Part shown: piece after piece, positions 24,631 through 31,376 of the stretch
How the letters are laid out: each line of letters starts with the position of its first letter
Numbering within the stretch: the first letter of the stretch is position 1
Assembly: GCA_025362395.1 (NCBI GenBank)
Contig: JANYGK010000028.1
Coordinates: 30,142-94,141 of the forward strand
Reading direction: 5' to 3'
Length of the DNA: 64,000 nucleotides
Source: Bacteroidota bacterium
GTDB lineage: Bacteria; Bacteroidota; Bacteroidia; B-17B0; Aurantibacillaceae
Notes under the pieces: model-generated
Told to the model about the DNA's origin: nothing
What the model saw: the letters and a program-made list of their open reading frames with translations, nothing else
The model's database searches: none
Made by a program: the position numbers and the translations under genes

Positions 24631-25680
24631 TTAAATTGTTTCTATTTGATTTTTAGCCCATTTTTTAAATGCATCGAATTTTACCTTTATGTCGCTTGCC
24701 ATGATATTACTTTCGTTTTGTTTTAGTTCTACAAAAGGCAAGGACATGTCGTCTATCCATAGATTCATCTTTTCTTTATCCGGCGCCTTTGCAGCTTTTT
24801 TTTCAGCCGCTACTCTTTCCTTTTCAGCTTTTTCTTGCTCTGCTTTAATTTTTGCTTCCGCATCCGCCTTAGCTTTCAACTCTGCTGTAAGCCTTTCAGC
24901 TTCGGCTTTTTGTTCTGCAATAATTTTATCTTGTTTTTCTTTCTCAATCTTAGCTAACCGATTTGCTTCTGCTAATTCCGCATCTGCCTTAGCTTTAGCT
25001 TCGGCAGCTAACTTGGCAGCCTCTGCTCTTTCGGCAGCCATTGCTTTTTCTTTTTCTTCGTTTTCTTTTTTTAGCCTTTCAAATTCAATCCTTTGTTGTT
25101 CAGCTTTTTCATCAGCAATTTTTTTAGCCTCGATGCGCTCGGCTTCTGCTTTCGCTTCTGCATCTGCTTCCATTTGCGCCGCCTTCTCTTCAAGGTGTTT
25201 AACGTAGAACTCATTAAAAAGAATATCAAATTTTACATCGTCAATTTTCAAAAGCTCAGAATCTTCAACCGATACGCCAAGCGTCATTAATTTTTCTTTA
25301 CGTGCTGGTAATTTTACAAGCTGAACATATTCGAATAATATTCGTTCTTTCTCTGCTTTTATTCTATTCGATTCGCTTTCTAAATGATCTTCCACTTCTG
25401 AAATTTGCGCAACCAGTTCTTTTTCTTTGGCTATCCAATCCTTTTGTTCTTTAATAGCTTTCTCCCGTCCTGCAACACATATCTTTGAGGCAAGTACTCT
25501 TACGGCTTTACACTCTTTACGCGCAACTTCTACACGATTAAAGCCATCTTTGTCTTCTATTCCGTTAATTACTAATTCTGAATAATCAGACTTTAATTTT
25601 GCGATTACTTGCGCTGTAACGTTTTCTTTCGCCAATGCTGTTTCAATAGGGCTTGTTTCTGTTAATTGATTTGTTTCCAT
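24631..25680 (-). CDS. Long TolA-like coiled-coil phage protein
   Basis: This 349-residue protein contains an N-terminal helical domain (VARKECKAVRVLASKICVAG and a KEKELVAQISEVEDHLESES stretch), then an extended Ala/Glu/Lys coiled coil of about 130 residues that reads like a single alpha helix (AEAKAKADAELAEANRLAK), and a small C-terminal domain (LWIDDMSLPF). Its N-terminus resembles the DUF1351-type phage proteins found near recombination genes. It may be a scaffold for the recombination complex. No catalytic site is visible. Confidence 0.6.
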   Translation of the reverse strand: METNQLTETSPIETALAKENVTAQVIAKLKSDYSELVINGIEDKDGFNRVEVARKECKAVRVLASKICVAGREKAIKEQKDWIAKEKELVAQISEVEDHLESESNRIKAEKERILFEYVQLVKLPARKEKLMTLGVSVEDSELLKIDDVKFDILFNEFYVKHLEEKAAQMEADAEAKAEAERIEAKKIADEKAEQQRIEFERLKKENEEKEKAMAAERAEAAKLAAEAKAKADAELAEANRLAKIEKEKQDKIIAEQKAEAERLTAELKAKADAEAKIKAEQEKAEKERVAAEKKAAKAPDKEKMNLWIDDMSLPFVELKQNESNIMASDIKVKFDAFKKWAKNQIETI

Positions 25681-25697
25681 TTTATAGTTTTAGTTGT

Positions 25698-25934
25698 TTA
25701 TCTTAATTTATTAAGAGGCTCTAAATAAAAGCCTATTAGTTCTCCCTTACTGCTATAGCTGCACCTACCTATGTGTGTAGCTTTTGCTTCGACACCTCTC
25801 GGCTCACCAAGTATAACTTCTGTGTATCGGTGCATTTCATCTACGAGTTTTCTCCTTGCATCATTACTGACTGTTAGAGTAGCTTCTGTTTCCATGAATG
25901 CTATCGACTTGAAAGGATCTGTTGTTGCCGGCAT
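25698..25934 (-). CDS. Unknown small early protein
   Basis: This 78-residue protein is compact, with helix RRKLVDEMHRYTEVIL in the middle and a beta end (HIGRCSYSSKGELIGFYLEP). The start at 25,934 lies 2 bases after the stop of the tiny upstream gene, which supports it over Met14 (25,895). No recognised domain. Confidence 0.5.
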   Translation of the reverse strand: MPATTDPFKSIAFMETEATLTVSNDARRKLVDEMHRYTEVILGEPRGVEAKATHIGRCSYSSKGELIGFYLEPLNKLR

Positions 25935-25936
25935 AA

Positions 25937-26032
25937 TTAAAAGTTTAGCATTAGTATCAATCCCAATACAAAGCCTGTAGCAAAAGATAACAGCTTGTAT
26001 ATTAAAGGGAGTTCAGAGTTGTATGTTTTCAT
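25937..26032 (-). CDS. Tiny membrane protein (31 aa)
   Basis: The frame from ATG 26,032 to TAA 25,937 encodes 31 residues: a short hydrophilic start and one hydrophobic helix (LLSFATGFVLGLILMLNF). It fills the gap exactly: it starts 1 base after the preceding gene ends and stops 2 bases before the next start. Tight packing, not sequence, is the evidence. Confidence 0.45.
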   Translation of the reverse strand: MKTYNSELPLIYKLLSFATGFVLGLILMLNF

Positions 26033-26033
26033 T

Positions 26034-26312
26034 TTAAACTAATTGAGATTTCAAAACAGGCTTTATACAATAAATGGCAACAGCATCTAATTGGTTAGAA
26101 ATCACTCTTGACTTAAAGTGTCCTTTAAGTTTTCTAAATCTTAAAAAATTAAATATTCGCGCTCGTTGTTCTTCGCTTACATGTATAGAATCTCCTTTGT
26201 TCATTTTAGGGGCAGCTACTCTAAATGCTTTTGTCGACGGGCTCAATACGTGTTCTTGTGAAGACGTTGGTAAACTGTTTGCGCGCTTTATTCTAAATGT
26301 TATTTTTTCCAT
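26034..26312 (-). CDS. Unknown basic small early protein
   Basis: This 92-residue protein is basic (many Arg/Lys/Ser) with a central helix (EEQRARIFNFLRFRKLKGHF), and looks capable of binding nucleic acid, but no named motif is present. It is separated from its neighbours by 1-2 bases. Confidence 0.5.
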   Translation of the reverse strand: MEKITFRIKRANSLPTSSQEHVLSPSTKAFRVAAPKMNKGDSIHVSEEQRARIFNFLRFRKLKGHFKSRVISNQLDAVAIYCIKPVLKSQLV

Positions 26313-26314
26313 AA

Positions 26315-26473
26315 TTATTTATTTTTACGTTTAGTGTTGTGCCCTTTATAGGCGGCTATTATTCTCCTTTGCTTTTCAATAATGTTTTCTTTAACCGTTA
26401 ATTGCGCTTGCAACTGGTTTAGTATAACGTTCTGCATCATACCATCTGGAAACATTGCTAACTGCTTACTCAT
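26315..26473 (-). CDS. Small helical early protein (52 aa)
   Basis: From ATG 26,473 (overlapping the upstream 42-residue gene by 8 bases) the protein has 52 residues: MSKQLAMFPDGMMQNVILNQ, a helix with Gln/Leu spacing, and a Lys/Arg-rich end (KGHNTKRKNK). The earlier in-frame ATG at 26,497 would overlap more. No function recognised. Confidence 0.45.
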   Translation of the reverse strand: MSKQLAMFPDGMMQNVILNQLQAQLTVKENIIEKQRRIIAAYKGHNTKRKNK

Positions 26474-26594
26474 GATAAGTGGCCAGATATAAGGCATAAG
26501 CAGCAGCGATAAAGAATGTGGAGATAAGCGAGATCATGAATATCATAAAGCGCCTGTGACTTCTTTTTTGTTGTTCAGGTGTTGGTAGGTTCAT
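26466..26594 (-). CDS. Tiny membrane protein (42 aa)
   Basis: ATG 26,594 overlaps the stop of the upstream gene as ATGA. The 42-residue product has a polar start (MNLPTPEQQKRSHRR) and a hydrophobic segment (FMISLISTFFIAAAYALYLA). Coupled starts and a membrane-helix pattern support translation. Confidence 0.45.
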   Translation of the reverse strand: MNLPTPEQQKRSHRRFMIFMISLISTFFIAAAYALYLATYHE

Positions 26595-27403
26595 TGCTTA
26601 TTAATTTCACTCATGACCTGCTCTTTCACGCAAGCAAGGATAGCGTCTAATTGGTCTTCGGTTATGGTTGCTTGTTTGAGCTGTGGTATTATTTCGGCCC
26701 ATTGACCGTCTTTAAATACATAATCATAAGTGGTTATTTCAATTAAATAACCATGTCTAAATTCAAAATTCAAACCTTTAAGTTTAATTTTAATATACTT
26801 TTTATCACTTGTTATATCCATGTAATTAAAAGATGATTTATCTATTGTATCACCTAATTTATAACGCCTTTCCGCCTCTTTTATCAGAGCCTCTTCCCAA
26901 TCGGATTTGGTGGCTTCTTGCCAATCACTATCTTTACCTGCACCTTTTTTACCAACAAGTAAATTAATAGATAAGTCAAACCATTCGTTTAACCAAAAGC
27001 CATAACTACCTTTGTCAGTAACCATTAACATGTGACCTGTTTTGCCATCATACTTATAAACCTTCCCTACTTCAAAATTCGGCTTCTTCTGCTCTTCCAA
27101 ATATGCTTGGGCGGCTTCACGGGTTGAGAAGGCTAAACGATCAGCAATACCAGAATCCTCATGTTTAAGAAGCGCAATATTTAAATCTATTTCTTGAATA
27201 AAAGAATCTAATAAAGTTTTATTTTTTACTGTAAAATAATTTTCTTCTGAATAAATATCTACCACATCACGTGTAGTAAACATGTATTCGGCAAAATATT
27301 TATCTCCTAATAATTCCGTAAGGCGTTCCTTAAGATAAACCTCTCCTGATTTATATGTTGTGTTTGGCGGCGTGCTGATGCACTTTACTGTGGTTTCTTT
27401 CAT
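26591..27403 (-). CDS. Conserved-type early phage protein of unknown function
   Basis: This 270-residue protein is mixed alpha/beta. Segments that recur in Bacteroidota phage proteins are visible: AEYMFTTRDVVDIYSEENY near the start, FEVGKVYKYDGKTGHMLMVT and SDWQEATKSDWEEALIKEAE with an ERRYKLGD end. These repeat-type KVYKY... and W..A...W..A patterns are familiar from many phage and gut Bacteroidota accessory proteins with no known role. Stop overlaps the next ATG. Confidence 0.55.
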   Translation of the reverse strand: MKETTVKCISTPPNTTYKSGEVYLKERLTELLGDKYFAEYMFTTRDVVDIYSEENYFTVKNKTLLDSFIQEIDLNIALLKHEDSGIADRLAFSTREAAQAYLEEQKKPNFEVGKVYKYDGKTGHMLMVTDKGSYGFWLNEWFDLSINLLVGKKGAGKDSDWQEATKSDWEEALIKEAERRYKLGDTIDKSSFNYMDITSDKKYIKIKLKGLNFEFRHGYLIEITTYDYVFKDGQWAEIIPQLKQATITEDQLDAILACVKEQVMSEINKQ

Positions 27404-27405
27404 GG

Positions 27406-27753
27406 TTAACTTATTTGTTCGTGTAAAAGGGGTTCAAATTTATTTGCAGTAACCTGTTCAATAGCGTCGTAAACTTTATCGACAAGCTCGCTTATATCAG
27501 CGTCTGAGTTTACATTAAATGAATCACCGTCTCTCTGAACCTTCTCCCAAGGATCACTTTCAATAATTGGTTTCTTCATCCCGGTAAACCATGAGTAGCT
27601 TACTACAAACTCCGTTAAGGTTGAGTTACTTTTAACGGTTGTAGCGAAGTGCAGTTCATATTCGGGATCAATTGTATCATGCCTGTTATAGGCTGCAACG
27701 ATTCCTTTTACAATTAGCGTTACGTCTCTGGTGTATAGGTTTAGTAGGTTCAT
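27406..27753 (-). CDS. Unknown early protein
   Basis: This 115-residue protein has a helix at each end and a central strand region (ELHFATTVKSNSTLTEFVVS) with a YSWFTG motif. It lies 9 bases downstream of a tiny gene and 2 bases upstream of the 270-residue gene. No recognised family. Confidence 0.5.
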   Translation of the reverse strand: MNLLNLYTRDVTLIVKGIVAAYNRHDTIDPEYELHFATTVKSNSTLTEFVVSYSWFTGMKKPIIESDPWEKVQRDGDSFNVNSDADISELVDKVYDAIEQVTANKFEPLLHEQIS

Positions 27754-27762
27754 GTTAATTTT

Positions 27763-27852
27763 TTAAAAGGTTAGGAACATTAAGCGCTTTGCCTTGTCGT
27801 CTATTTGAGCCGATAGGGATGCTGTTATGAATAGGAGTATAAGTGTTTTCAT
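27763..27852 (-). CDS. Tiny exported peptide candidate (29 aa)
   Basis: The ATG at 27,852 overlaps the stop of the upstream gene as ATGA. The 29-residue product begins MKTLILLFITASLSAQ, which reads as a signal peptide with a possible cleavage site after Ala15, leaving a mature peptide of about 14 residues. The coupled start supports it; the small size does not. Confidence 0.35.
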   Translation of the reverse strand: MKTLILLFITASLSAQIDDKAKRLMFLTF

Positions 27853-28523
27853 TTTAATCTATTAATAATTTGCCCGTTGTATTCAGTTGCCGTCAATTTA
27901 ATAAAGTCGTTAACTGACATACTACCCGTTAATGAAATAGATTTGTTTTTAATAAACATTTCTTTACCACCTGAACAAGATCCGGTTAAAATAGTATGCC
28001 ATTTATAAAATGATTCATTAGAATATTGCTTGTTGTAATCTGGAAATTCTTTTTTGAATTGTAGAATTTTGGAATCAATGTCTAACAATGAAAAATGCTT
28101 ATTTGCCGCCTCTTGCATAGCATTTTTAGCACTATCTGCGTGAGCAAAACAATTTTCAAACTTTCCAATAAAACATTCTTTTGAAGTTAAATTATCAACA
28201 TCAATTAAATGAACCTTAGCTAGATTATTTTTAACTGAAATAAAAGTACAAGGCAAGTCGTCTATATAATAAACATCAACTCTTTGCCAAGTCTTTAGAT
28301 TTATTTTGTAATTATCTAATTTTCCGTTTATTTTATACTCAATTTTTTTTAAGTATTTTTGCTTAGAGCCATCGCCAGAGCCATAGCCAGAGCCATCGCC
28401 AGAGCCAGAGCCATCGCCATCGCCAGAGCCATCGCCAGAGCCATAGCCATCGCCATAGCCATCGCCAGAGCCAGAGCCAGTAGTACTAATAAACTTCAAA
28501 ATATCTTTTTTTACAGCTTCCAT
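27849..28523 (-). CDS. Early protein with (Gly-Ser/Asp/Tyr)n hexanucleotide repeat
   Basis: This 224-residue protein has a Gly-rich low-complexity region (about residues 16-53) of alternating Gly and Ser, Asp or Tyr, coded by 19 imperfect hexamers. The rest is a mixed alpha/beta domain with KIEYKINGKLDNYKINL, then DLPCTFISVKNNLAKVHLID, which resembles a small Tudor/SH3-like beta sheet, and a C-terminal part with LTGSCSGGKEMFI. The repeats keep the frame when they slip. No function is known to me. It overlaps the DUF6948-like gene by 13 bases. Confidence 0.55.
   Translation of the reverse strand: MEAVKKDILKFISTTGSGSGDGYGDGYGSGDGSGDGDGSGSGDGSGYGSGDGSKQKYLKKIEYKINGKLDNYKINLKTWQRVDVYYIDDLPCTFISVKNNLAKVHLIDVDNLTSKECFIGKFENCFAHADSAKNAMQEAANKHFSLLDIDSKILQFKKEFPDYNKQYSNESFYKWHTILTGSCSGGKEMFIKNKSISLTGSMSVNDFIKLTATEYNGQIINRLK
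28366..28479 (-). repeat. Imperfect hexanucleotide tandem repeat (19 units)
   Basis: The plus strand carries 19 units of GAGCCA, TCGCCA or TAGCCA. On the coding strand each unit gives Gly plus Ser, Asp or Tyr, so slippage changes repeat number but not frame. Only the first two bases of each unit vary. Confidence 0.9.
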
Positions 28524-28819
28524 TCTTTTACGTTTTCAACGTTTATGATTGATTTTTCTGAACACGGTAACACTTCAATGACCTGTGGCAAATAAATCCC
28601 GCATTCTTCATTGATAGCCATGCTAAACTTGCACTTGTCCGGTTTAGATGATCCTTCAACGGCCAGTTGAGATAAAGAATTGGCGCCATCCCAATACCAT
28701 AACCGGCGAGCGTTTAATAAAACGCATTCTGAGTTTTCAAGTTCTTTAATCGTTCCGAACCACACGCCTGCGGAATAGGTTCTGATGATGCACTTTTTGT
28801 TTAAAAATTGTTTTGTCAT
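28511..28819 (-). CDS. DUF6948-like phage protein
   Basis: This 102-residue protein has KCIIRTYSAGVWFGTIKE, then VLLNARRLWYWDGANSLSQL and a later CKFSMAI, matching a small phage family (DUF6948 as I recall) with the RxWYWxGAxSLxxLA pattern. Its role is unknown. It is the first gene after the long structured gene-free region on the minus strand, so it is the first protein of the main early operon. Confidence 0.65.
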   Translation of the reverse strand: MTKQFLNKKCIIRTYSAGVWFGTIKELENSECVLLNARRLWYWDGANSLSQLAVEGSSKPDKCKFSMAINEECGIYLPQVIEVLPCSEKSIINVENVKEWKL

Positions 28820-29405
28820 GATTATTTTGTTTTTAATTGTTTATTTTATTAGTTGATTAATTGTTACTAAACCCAGCCTGGTATGAAAAAATAATCGATC
28901 CAGTCCAGCGGTTTTTGATTTCTATTTTTATTATGGTATTTAATTTAATTTATTTGCTCCCTGTAATCCATCAAAGCATAGGTCTAAAGCCATGCAGGGA
29001 GTATATTGTATTGTAATTAAAGGCTAACAGGTTCGACACTTGAGTTCCAACGAGCTATTATCACAGCCGAGCGTCTTTCTTGCGCCACGAACCCATTAGC
29101 CAATATTTATAAAATGTCTTTATTCATTTAAAATCTTCCACTAACAGTTAAATGATAAGCTTGTAGTTGTATTGATTGCCTAGCCGTACAACCCGCCTCT
29201 CGTTTACAGTTCACATCCTGTTTCTGAGGTTATCAAAACACTTCCAAAATCCCGGCTCTTTTCAAATGCTCTTCACTAATTCAACGGCATAACCTTTTTT
29301 CGTAATCATGTTCTTGTGCTATTCCAGTAAGTCAAAGAGCGTAGTGTTCCACCCCCGGAATTGAACCAAGGAAAAACCATTGTGGAAAAGTGTTTGTGTT
29401 AGTAC
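28820..29405 (-). ncRNA. Candidate structured phage RNA / early leader (gene-free 586 bp)
   Basis: No protein gene fits here. On the minus strand the sequence pairs extensively: a 14-bp stem (29,101-29,088 with 29,035-29,022; 12 Watson-Crick and 2 G-T pairs), a 7-bp stem AGGTTAT/ATAACCT (29,295-29,289 with 29,233-29,227), a 7-bp stem CTCCCTG/CAGGGAG (29,001-28,995 with 28,963-28,957), and a minihelix 29,387-29,347 whose upper part looks like a tRNA T-arm. A boxA-like sequence sits at 29,341-29,331. It lies between the excisionase-like gene and the early operon. It may be a stable large RNA or a 5' leader that controls early transcription. Confidence 0.5.
29331..29341 (-). promoter_or_regulatory. 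boxA-like antitermination element
   Basis: The minus strand reads CGCTCTTTGAC, close to boxA of E. coli rRNA leaders (TGCTCTTTAACA) and of Bacillus (TGTTCTTTGAAAA). boxA binds NusB/NusE for antitermination. It lies 512 bases upstream of the first early protein gene. Confidence 0.4.
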
Positions 29406-29615
29406 TTAGGTAACCGGTAATTCACCGTTATCAATGTCATTTGCTAGTTCAATCAGTTCTTTAATTTTATAAACGAAGCCCGCACCTTTACGCTTGCACC
29501 GAATTATTAAACCATCATCTGCCGCTTTCTTTAAAAACGTTTCATGTACCCGAAGATATTGAGCGGCTTCCTTTTGATTTAGGTAAATTGGCTGTAGAGG
29601 GAGTTGATTTGCCAT
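29406..29615 (-). CDS. Excisionase-type helix-turn-helix protein
   Basis: This 69-residue protein matches the HTH_17 / excisionase family: YLNQKEAAQYLRVHETFLKK, then a basic wing with RCKRKGAGFVYKI. Such proteins act as excisionases or transcription factors. It sits 1 base downstream of the Cro-like gene in the leftward immunity operon. With no integrase visible nearby, a regulatory role is as likely as a recombination role. Confidence 0.7.
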   Translation of the reverse strand: MANQLPLQPIYLNQKEAAQYLRVHETFLKKAADDGLIIRCKRKGAGFVYKIKELIELANDIDNGELPVT

Positions 29616-29616
29616 A

Positions 29617-29823
29617 TTATTTTTCTGTAAGTAATTCTGATTTCTTATATCCTAATTCAGTCGCTATAGCAGCCAAACATGTAGGCGTTGTAAGCCTAAT
29701 ATCTTCATTTTCTAACATCCTACTGATGTTGTTTGGATGTATATCAAACAAATAAGCTAATAAGTACCTAGCCTTACTGCTCTTTTTAAGTTGTTTTACT
29801 ATTTCTGGTCTTATGGTTTGCAT
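29617..29823 (-). CDS. Cro-like small HTH regulator
   Basis: This 68-residue protein has a helix-turn-helix of the XRE type: ARYLLAYLFDIHPNNISRML, followed by a short helix (PTCLAAIATELGYKKSELL). It is the first gene leftward from the divergent operator region, opposite a repressor-like gene, which is the position of Cro in lambdoid switches. It likely controls the early promoter. Confidence 0.7.
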   Translation of the reverse strand: MQTIRPEIVKQLKKSSKARYLLAYLFDIHPNNISRMLENEDIRLTTPTCLAAIATELGYKKSELLTEK

Positions 29824-29863
29824 TTGTTAAAAAGTTTATATATTTGTATTAATCTTATCGTTG

Positions 29864-29871
29864 ACAAATAT
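29864..29871 (-). promoter_or_regulatory. Candidate leftward early promoter -7 box
   Basis: CAAATATA on the plus strand reads TATATTTG on the minus strand (TAnnTTTG), 41 bases before the Cro-like start. The CTTTCTGAAA repeats lie just upstream on the minus strand, where a bound regulator would cover the -33 region. Confidence 0.5.
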
Positions 29872-29877
29872 ACATTG

Positions 29878-29898
29878 CTTTCTGAAACTTTCTGAAAG
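29878..29898. promoter_or_regulatory. Duplicated operator CTTTCTGAAA
   Basis: CTTTCTGAAA occurs twice head to tail, and the second copy with the following G is an 11-base palindrome (CTTTC T GAAAG). It lies between the two divergent immunity genes next to their promoter boxes, as expected for repressor/Cro binding sites. Confidence 0.6.
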
Positions 29899-29908
29899 TA
29901 TTTTATGT

Positions 29909-29916
29909 TAGTTTTG
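29909..29916 (+). promoter_or_regulatory. Candidate promoter -7 box of the repressor-like gene
   Basis: TAGTTTTG matches the Bacteroidota -7 box TAnnTTTG, 23 bases before the ATG at 29,940. No exact TTTG -33 element stands at the usual distance. Confidence 0.5.
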
Positions 29917-29921
29917 AACAC

Positions 29922-29936
29922 GATATTAACAATATC
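29922..29936. promoter_or_regulatory. Palindromic operator before the repressor-like gene
   Basis: GATATT and AATATC form a perfect 6-bp inverted repeat with a 3-base spacer, ending 3 bases before the ATG at 29,940. It is placed to let a bound protein block this gene (autoregulation). Confidence 0.5.
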
Positions 29937-29939
29937 ATT

Positions 29940-30293
29940 ATGGTATTTTCACTTATTATAGAGGTCGAGAGAAAAAAAAGAGGCTTAAATAAGGCTGAAA
30001 TGGCTATATTATTGGGCATGTCAGAGAGAATGTATGATTATTATATCTCAGGTAAATATGATGGATCTTCTGCAAGAACAGAAAAATACATTAATAAACT
30101 TTCAGAAAGTAAATTTAAAAATAAGTCTAACACCGAACTCGACATCGCTAATGGAACAATCCTCTTAATGAAACAAAATGAATCTGATTTAAGAATGATC
30201 ATTGAATATCTAAAGCAAGATATTGAAGATCTACGGGTTAATAATAAGACATTAAATAGACTGGTAAACAGTAAGTTGGATGAATTGGGGTAG
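29940..30293 (+). CDS. Phage repressor-like HTH protein with coiled-coil end
   Basis: This 117-residue protein has an XRE-type helix-turn-helix (KKRGLNKAEMAILLGMSERM, then YDYYISGKYDG) and a C-terminal coiled coil (LRMIIEYLKQDIEDLRVNNK) that should dimerise it. There is no S24 peptidase domain, so RecA-driven self-cleavage is not expected; induction may use another route. It faces the Cro-like gene across a shared operator region and is the likely lysogeny repressor. Confidence 0.7.
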   Translation: MVFSLIIEVERKKRGLNKAEMAILLGMSERMYDYYISGKYDGSSARTEKYINKLSESKFKNKSNTELDIANGTILLMKQNESDLRMIIEYLKQDIEDLRVNNKTLNRLVNSKLDELG

Positions 30294-30345
30294 GCACTGT
30301 CAAAAAACTAAAATAAAGGATTGAGTATTGCGTTATTGCAATCCT

Positions 30346-30483
30346 ATGAAAAAAACCAAGAAATGTATTGAATGCCCTGTAATTATTGCTATTAATAAGT
30401 CAATTAAGTTACGGGATGAAATGATAAGAATAGGATTAAGCAAGATAAAGCTACTTGCATATATAGCTTTAAATTTAAATTAA
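30346..30483 (+). CDS. Small basic protein (45 aa)
   Basis: This 45-residue frame runs from ATG 30,346 to TAA 30,483, ending 4 bases before the next gene. It is Lys/Ile-rich ([20 protein letters not shown]) with a single CxxC (CIEC). Tight spacing to the zinc-ribbon gene suggests it may be real; the sequence gives no function. Confidence 0.35.
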   Translation: MKKTKKCIECPVIIAINKSIKLRDEMIRIGLSKIKLLAYIALNLN

Positions 30484-30487
30484 TATC

Positions 30488-30760
30488 ATGAATAACGAAG
30501 CAATGTGTCCCAAATGCAAATCAACATCATTAAGCTCTACTAATAAGGGCTATAGCCTTTTAACGGGCTTTATCGGGAGCGGCAAAGTAATGGTGACATG
30601 CATGAACTGCGGATTAAAATTTGATCCCAAAGAACGAAGGCAGTTAGAGCAGAATTATGATTTAAATAAAAAAGGTGAATTAAGCCAAGACCAGAAAATT
30701 AAGACCATCAGCTTCATTGTAGTAGTCATCATTGCTGTAATATGGTACTTAACTAAGTAG
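30488..30760 (+). CDS. Zinc-ribbon membrane protein near the immunity region
   Basis: This 90-residue protein has a two-knuckle zinc ribbon ([12 protein letters not shown], then [12 protein letters not shown]) and a C-terminal hydrophobic segment ([19 protein letters not shown]). The cytoplasmic ribbon tethered to the membrane is similar in layout to the tiny early protein at 17,895-18,059. Being beside the repressor on the rightward strand, it may be expressed in the lysogen and act in superinfection exclusion. That role is inference. Confidence 0.55.
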   Translation: MNNEAMCPKCKSTSLSSTNKGYSLLTGFIGSGKVMVTCMNCGLKFDPKERRQLEQNYDLNKKGELSQDQKIKTISFIVVVIIAVIWYLTK

Positions 30761-30840
30761 CATCTACAATCAAACGAATCTTGCGCGCGAGGTTTCCGAA
30801 AATCGCTTTATAGAGTAGGAAAAATAAAAAATCACATATC

Positions 30841-31305
30841 GTGAAAAAACAATTTTTTTTAATGTGTGCAATGTTAACCATCACATTAGCTTTCTGTTCG
30901 TGCGAGGATCCCATTAAGCAAAACGAATATCACATTAAGGAGCTAAAGGTCTACACCGAAACTATAAGCCCACTAGATGTAAGTGATAGCTCTTATTTAA
31001 CTATATTTGACTTGCAACTCAATAAACGGGTAAGGCCAGGGATTAAACTAGACTGCTATTTTACCATATTGACCAAGAATGGCCTTAAATTTAAAGGAAG
31101 CGTCCCTTTATATACAGACGATAAAGGGAATCCGTTAAAAATAAGCGCTAGAGAACTTTTTCTAAAAAGATGGTCCAGTGCATCTGAATACCAAAAAATA
31201 CAACAGGTTACAAAAGTAAACTTAAAGTCAATAAAAATATTTTTAACAAATTATACAGATAAAAAAGAAACTATCATTGATCAATACTTTAACGAAAACT
31301 ATTAA
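30841..31305 (+). CDS. Putative prophage lipoprotein
   Basis: This 154-residue protein starts at a GTG with a signal peptide and lipobox-like end (TITLAFCSCED), so it is likely a lipoprotein. The mature part is beta-rich with DLQLNKRVRPGIKLDCYFTI and has no recognised domain. It is the last protein gene before the prophage/chromosome transition and faces away from the early operon. It may alter the host surface (lysogenic conversion) or belong to the chromosome. Confidence 0.55.
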   Translation: MKKQFFLMCAMLTITLAFCSCEDPIKQNEYHIKELKVYTETISPLDVSDSSYLTIFDLQLNKRVRPGIKLDCYFTILTKNGLKFKGSVPLYTDDKGNPLKISARELFLKRWSSASEYQKIQQVTKVNLKSIKIFLTNYTDKKETIIDQYFNENY

Positions 31306-31376
31306 AAAACTATTAAAATCAACAAACTCAAAATACACAGACTACCAATAAATACTAATAACAAACAATAAAAAGT

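Noticed and set aside
24689..25207. Plus-strand frame of 172 codons opposite the long coiled-coil gene
   Set aside because: It is Ser/Ala/Phe-rich, the mirror of a Lys/Glu/Ala coiled coil, and fits no operon. The minus-strand gene is real.
28366..28479. CRISPR-like repeats
   Set aside because: Six-base units with no spacers encode an alternating glycine repeat in frame; this is a coding microsatellite.
27849..28523. Diversity-generating retroelement target
   Set aside because: No reverse transcriptase gene or template repeat is present; variation is limited to repeat units.
29347..29387. A tRNA gene in the immunity-early gap
   Set aside because: Only an acceptor-type stem and T-arm are present; there is no anticodon or D-arm within the expected distance.
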